A model generated the notes under the pieces. That model made no database searches. It was not told the DNA's origin and was given only the letters and a program-made list of their open reading frames with translations. A program made the position numbers and the translations under genes. A stretch of DNA of 14,684 nt from Alphaproteobacteria bacterium (GTDB taxonomy: Bacteria > Pseudomonadota > Alphaproteobacteria > UBA6615), in assembly GCA_013003285.1 (NCBI GenBank), contig JABDJY010000290.1, positions 1 to 14,684 on the forward strand, written 5' to 3'. Shown here piece after piece: positions 13,077 through 14,684 of this stretch (the stretch's first letter is position 1; each line of letters begins with the position of its first letter).

Positions 13077-14111
13077 TTAGTCTGAAATTTCACGGCGGAC
13101 GATTTCGGCGCCCGCCGCCATGGCGGATAGTTTGGCAAAGGCCAGCTCGCGCGACAGATATTTCATCCCGCAGTCCGGCGCAACGATCACCCGCGCCGCC
13201 GGCACATGTTCCAGGGCAGCTCGGATACGCTCGGCGACAATCTCCGGCGTTTCAGCCGCCGGGTCGGCCATGTCGAGGACGCCGACCATGATCGACTTCG
13301 ATCCCAGCGTCTCGAGGATCGACAGATCAAGCTGGGGCTGCGCCGTCTCGATGGATATCTGATCGGCATCGGTGGCGTCCAACTCGGGCAGAAAGGAGTA
13401 ACCATCCGGTTTATCCTTGACCATGTTGGCGTAGCCGAAACACATATGCACCGCCGTGGCCCCGGTCGCGCCTTGCAGCGCCCGGTTGATCGCCTTGACC
13501 GCGTACCGTTTCGCTTGCTCAGGCCGGGCCTGCATCCACGGTTCGTCGAGCTGCACAATATCGGCCCCGGCGGCGAACAGGTCGCGCACCTCCTCGTTCA
13601 CCGCGTCGGCATAGGCCATGGCGAGCGCTTCTTCATCGCCATAATGCTCATCGACCACCTGAACGCTCATGGTGAACGGCCCGGGCACGGTCATCTTGAT
13701 GGGACGGTCGGTGATGGCGCGCAGAAATTCCACATCGCGCACCTGTACCGGCCGGGTGCGGCGCAGGGCGCCGGTCACCCGAGGCACATAAGTGGTGCCG
13801 CCGCTGCGGTTGACCACCTCGCCCGGGGTGTCGATGTCGACCCCGGCGAGCGCCGTCGCAAAGCGGTTGGAGTAGCTCTCGCGGCGAATTTCGCCGTCGG
13901 TGACAATATCGAGTCCGGCACGCTCCATATCGCGCACCGCGACGATGGTCGCGTCGTCTTGCGCGGCTTCAAGATGGTCGTCGCCGATGCGCCAGATGTC
14001 GCGGGCGCGCACCCGTGGCGGGCCATGACCGAGCAGCTGCGAGCGGTCGATCAACCAATCGGGCTGCGGATAGCTGCCGACGGGCGCCGTCGGTAACAGC
14101 GCCAGGTTCAT
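13077..14111 (-). CDS. MetE-core zinc methyltransferase (cobalamin-independent methionine synthase II family), copy 2
   Basis: 344 aa, only the catalytic half of MetE. It has all four zinc ligands: His222 and Cys224 (VHMCFGY), Glu255 (SIETAQ) and Cys314 (APDCGM). The acidic pair is in VQLDEPW (186-192). The opening TAPVGSYPQPDWL and the segment DIVTDGEIRRESY (68-80) are typical of this subfamily. It differs strongly from copy 1 and is not a recent duplicate. The start at 14111 is favoured, with GGGAAAG just upstream and the typical family opening. An ATG four codons earlier (14123) is possible. The open frame to 14264 would overlap the divergent amidohydrolase and is rejected. Its acceptor thiol and methyl (or alkyl) donor are unknown; epoxide-thiol transfer chemistry as in EaCoMT is an alternative. 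Confidence 0.85.
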   Translation of the reverse strand: MNLALLPTAPVGSYPQPDWLIDRSQLLGHGPPRVRARDIWRIGDDHLEAAQDDATIVAVRDMERAGLDIVTDGEIRRESYSNRFATALAGVDIDTPGEVVNRSGGTTYVPRVTGALRRTRPVQVRDVEFLRAITDRPIKMTVPGPFTMSVQVVDEHYGDEEALAMAYADAVNEEVRDLFAAGADIVQLDEPWMQARPEQAKRYAVKAINRALQGATGATAVHMCFGYANMVKDKPDGYSFLPELDATDADQISIETAQPQLDLSILETLGSKSIMVGVLDMADPAAETPEIVAERIRAALEHVPAARVIVAPDCGMKYLSRELAFAKLSAMAAGAEIVRREISD

Positions 14112-14127
14112 GTTCTTTCCCATTTGC

Positions 14128-14154
14128 GCCGACGCTATCATTGTCGGCGTCGGC
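14128..14154. promoter_or_regulatory. Perfect 8-bp inverted repeat in the divergent gap
   Basis: GCCGACGC (14128-14135) and GCGTCGGC (14147-14154) flank the 11-nt spacer TATCATTGTCG. The repeat lies 16 bp upstream of the MetE-like copy 2 start, in the 145-bp gap shared with the divergent amidohydrolase. It could be an operator or a 5'-leader hairpin of the MetE-like mRNA. The plus-strand TATCAT in the spacer could serve as a -10 for the amidohydrolase, but no -35 is evident. Confidence 0.45.
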
Positions 14155-14171
14155 TCGCTACATCGATGATG

Positions 14172-14189
14172 CATGACGGCATTGTCATG
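14172..14189. promoter_or_regulatory. Palindrome CATGAC-N6-GTCATG, candidate operator
   Basis: CATGAC (14172-14177) and GTCATG (14184-14189) are perfect arms around a 6-nt spacer, a layout typical of dimeric repressors such as the GntR and MarR families. It lies between the two divergent genes, 61 bp from the MetE-like start and 67 bp from the amidohydrolase start. One regulator could thus control both. No regulator gene of this kind is inside the window. Confidence 0.4.
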
Positions 14190-14256
14190 GCGGCCTTTCG
14201 GAGAGAGTATTGAGCCGGGACATTCCAAGAAGCCCGAAGCGGCAGGGAGCGCGGCG

Positions 14257-14684
14257 ATGAGCAAGCTAATCGAAAACGGTTATGTGGTGACCATGAACGC
14301 CGGCCGTGAGGTGTTCGACGGCGGCTATGTAGTGGTCGGCGACGATGGGCGTATTGCCGCGGTGGGCCCGGCCGGGAGCGCCCCCACCGGCCCCTTCGAA
14401 GACCGCCTCGACGCCAAGGGCATGATCGTCCTGCCCGGCCTGATCAATCTGCACCAGCACCATTGGTACAATCTGTTCAAGGGTCTGGCGCCCGGCATGC
14501 TGCTCGAGGAATGGGTCAGCGGGCTGCTGCTGCCCTGCGCCGCCGAACTCAGCGCCGGGGATCTGCGCGCCTCGGCCTATCTGTCGGCGCTGGAGATGGT
14601 GCGCACCGGCACCACTTGCTGCCTCAACCATTCGGTGACCACGACCATGGAGGAGGAGGTGGCGGCCACCGTCGAACCCATGGC
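14257..14684 (+). CDS. Amidohydrolase/deaminase (AtzA/TrzN/SAH-deaminase superfamily), N-terminal part
   Basis: 142 codons are visible; the gene runs off the right edge. These metal-dependent hydrolases remove amino, alkylamino, chloro or methylthio groups from heterocycles such as s-triazines, guanine, cytosine or adenosyl compounds. The N-terminal beta-sandwich (1-58) ends in MIVLPGLINLHQHHW. The metal motif HxH is at His66 and His68. ALEMVRTGTTCCLNH (111-125) is the usual GTT segment after the first barrel strands. The ATG at 14257 has AGGGAG 8 bases upstream. It diverges from the MetE-like copy 2 and shares its control region. A methylthio- or methylamino-heterocycle as shared substrate is conceivable but unproven. 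The other metal ligands lie outside the window. Confidence 0.85.
   Translation, partial: MSKLIENGYVVTMNAGREVFDGGYVVVGDDGRIAAVGPAGSAPTGPFEDRLDAKGMIVLPGLINLHQHHWYNLFKGLAPGMLLEEWVSGLLLPCAAELSAGDLRASAYLSALEMVRTGTTCCLNHSVTTTMEEEVAATVEPM

Noticed and set aside
13206..14096. 296-codon plus-strand open frame opposite MetE-like copy 2
   Set aside because: Shadow of a gene with all four zinc ligands on the minus strand.
14112..14264. N-terminal extension of MetE-like copy 2 up to 14264
   Set aside because: It would overlap the divergent amidohydrolase start and includes the two dyads. The family opening begins at the 14111 Met.
14266..14631. 121-codon open frame on the minus strand
   Set aside because: It lies wholly opposite the amidohydrolase, whose HxH motif and ribosome site are clear.

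Overview
The window is a gene-dense, GC-rich stretch of bacterial chromosome. It most likely comes from an alphaproteobacterium, possibly a Rhodospirillales-like marine or soil lineage. That placement is an inference from GC-rich third positions, the mix of oxidoreductase and C1 genes, and a methyltransferase whose N-terminal helix-turn-helix resembles those seen in alphaproteobacteria. There is no rRNA, tRNA, CRISPR array, transposase or integrase. No gene-free stretch exceeds 250 bases.

Left part (1-4065). On the minus strand an OsmC-family gene is followed 7 bp later by the start of a FAD-dependent oxidoreductase that leaves the window. Upstream of both, also on the minus strand, a sulfatase leads into an FMN nitroreductase. 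Diverging from the sulfatase is nbaC, 3-hydroxyanthranilate 3,4-dioxygenase, with every metal, substrate and rubredoxin-like residue conserved. A perfect 8-bp inverted repeat ends exactly at its Shine-Dalgarno sequence.

Middle part (4066-6164). The convergent gap after nbaC holds two hairpins. The second is an interspersed-repeat-like element followed by a T-rich run. A two-gene minus-strand unit (GFA-family zinc protein, then YciI-like protein) comes next. It is followed by a plus-strand 2-oxoglutarate/Fe(II) dioxygenase of the isopenicillin N synthase type.

Right part (6178-14111). Seven minus-strand genes lie head to tail. In transcription order they are: a MetE-type zinc methyltransferase (core domain only), a tandem NIPSNAP protein, a 202-bp gap with six TGGGA motifs, a helix-turn-helix/SAM-methyltransferase fusion, MetF, a second MetE-type protein, a benzoylformate-decarboxylase-like ThDP enzyme and a PaaG-like crotonase. 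Four of the gaps are short (4-45 bp). Two MetE-core proteins, a MetF and a SAM methyltransferase together suggest methyl-group (C1) transfer. The ThDP and crotonase enzymes suggest breakdown of a keto acid or an acyl-CoA. My working hypothesis is a catabolic operon that strips a methyl group from an unknown substrate onto folate or a thiol, oxidises it through MetF, and degrades the remaining skeleton. A divergent amidohydrolase (AtzA/TrzN/deaminase superfamily) begins at 14257 and runs off the right edge. Two dyads sit in that divergent gap.

All gene names rest on motifs and family resemblance read by eye; no search was run. The substrate of the right-hand operon cannot be told from the sequence.
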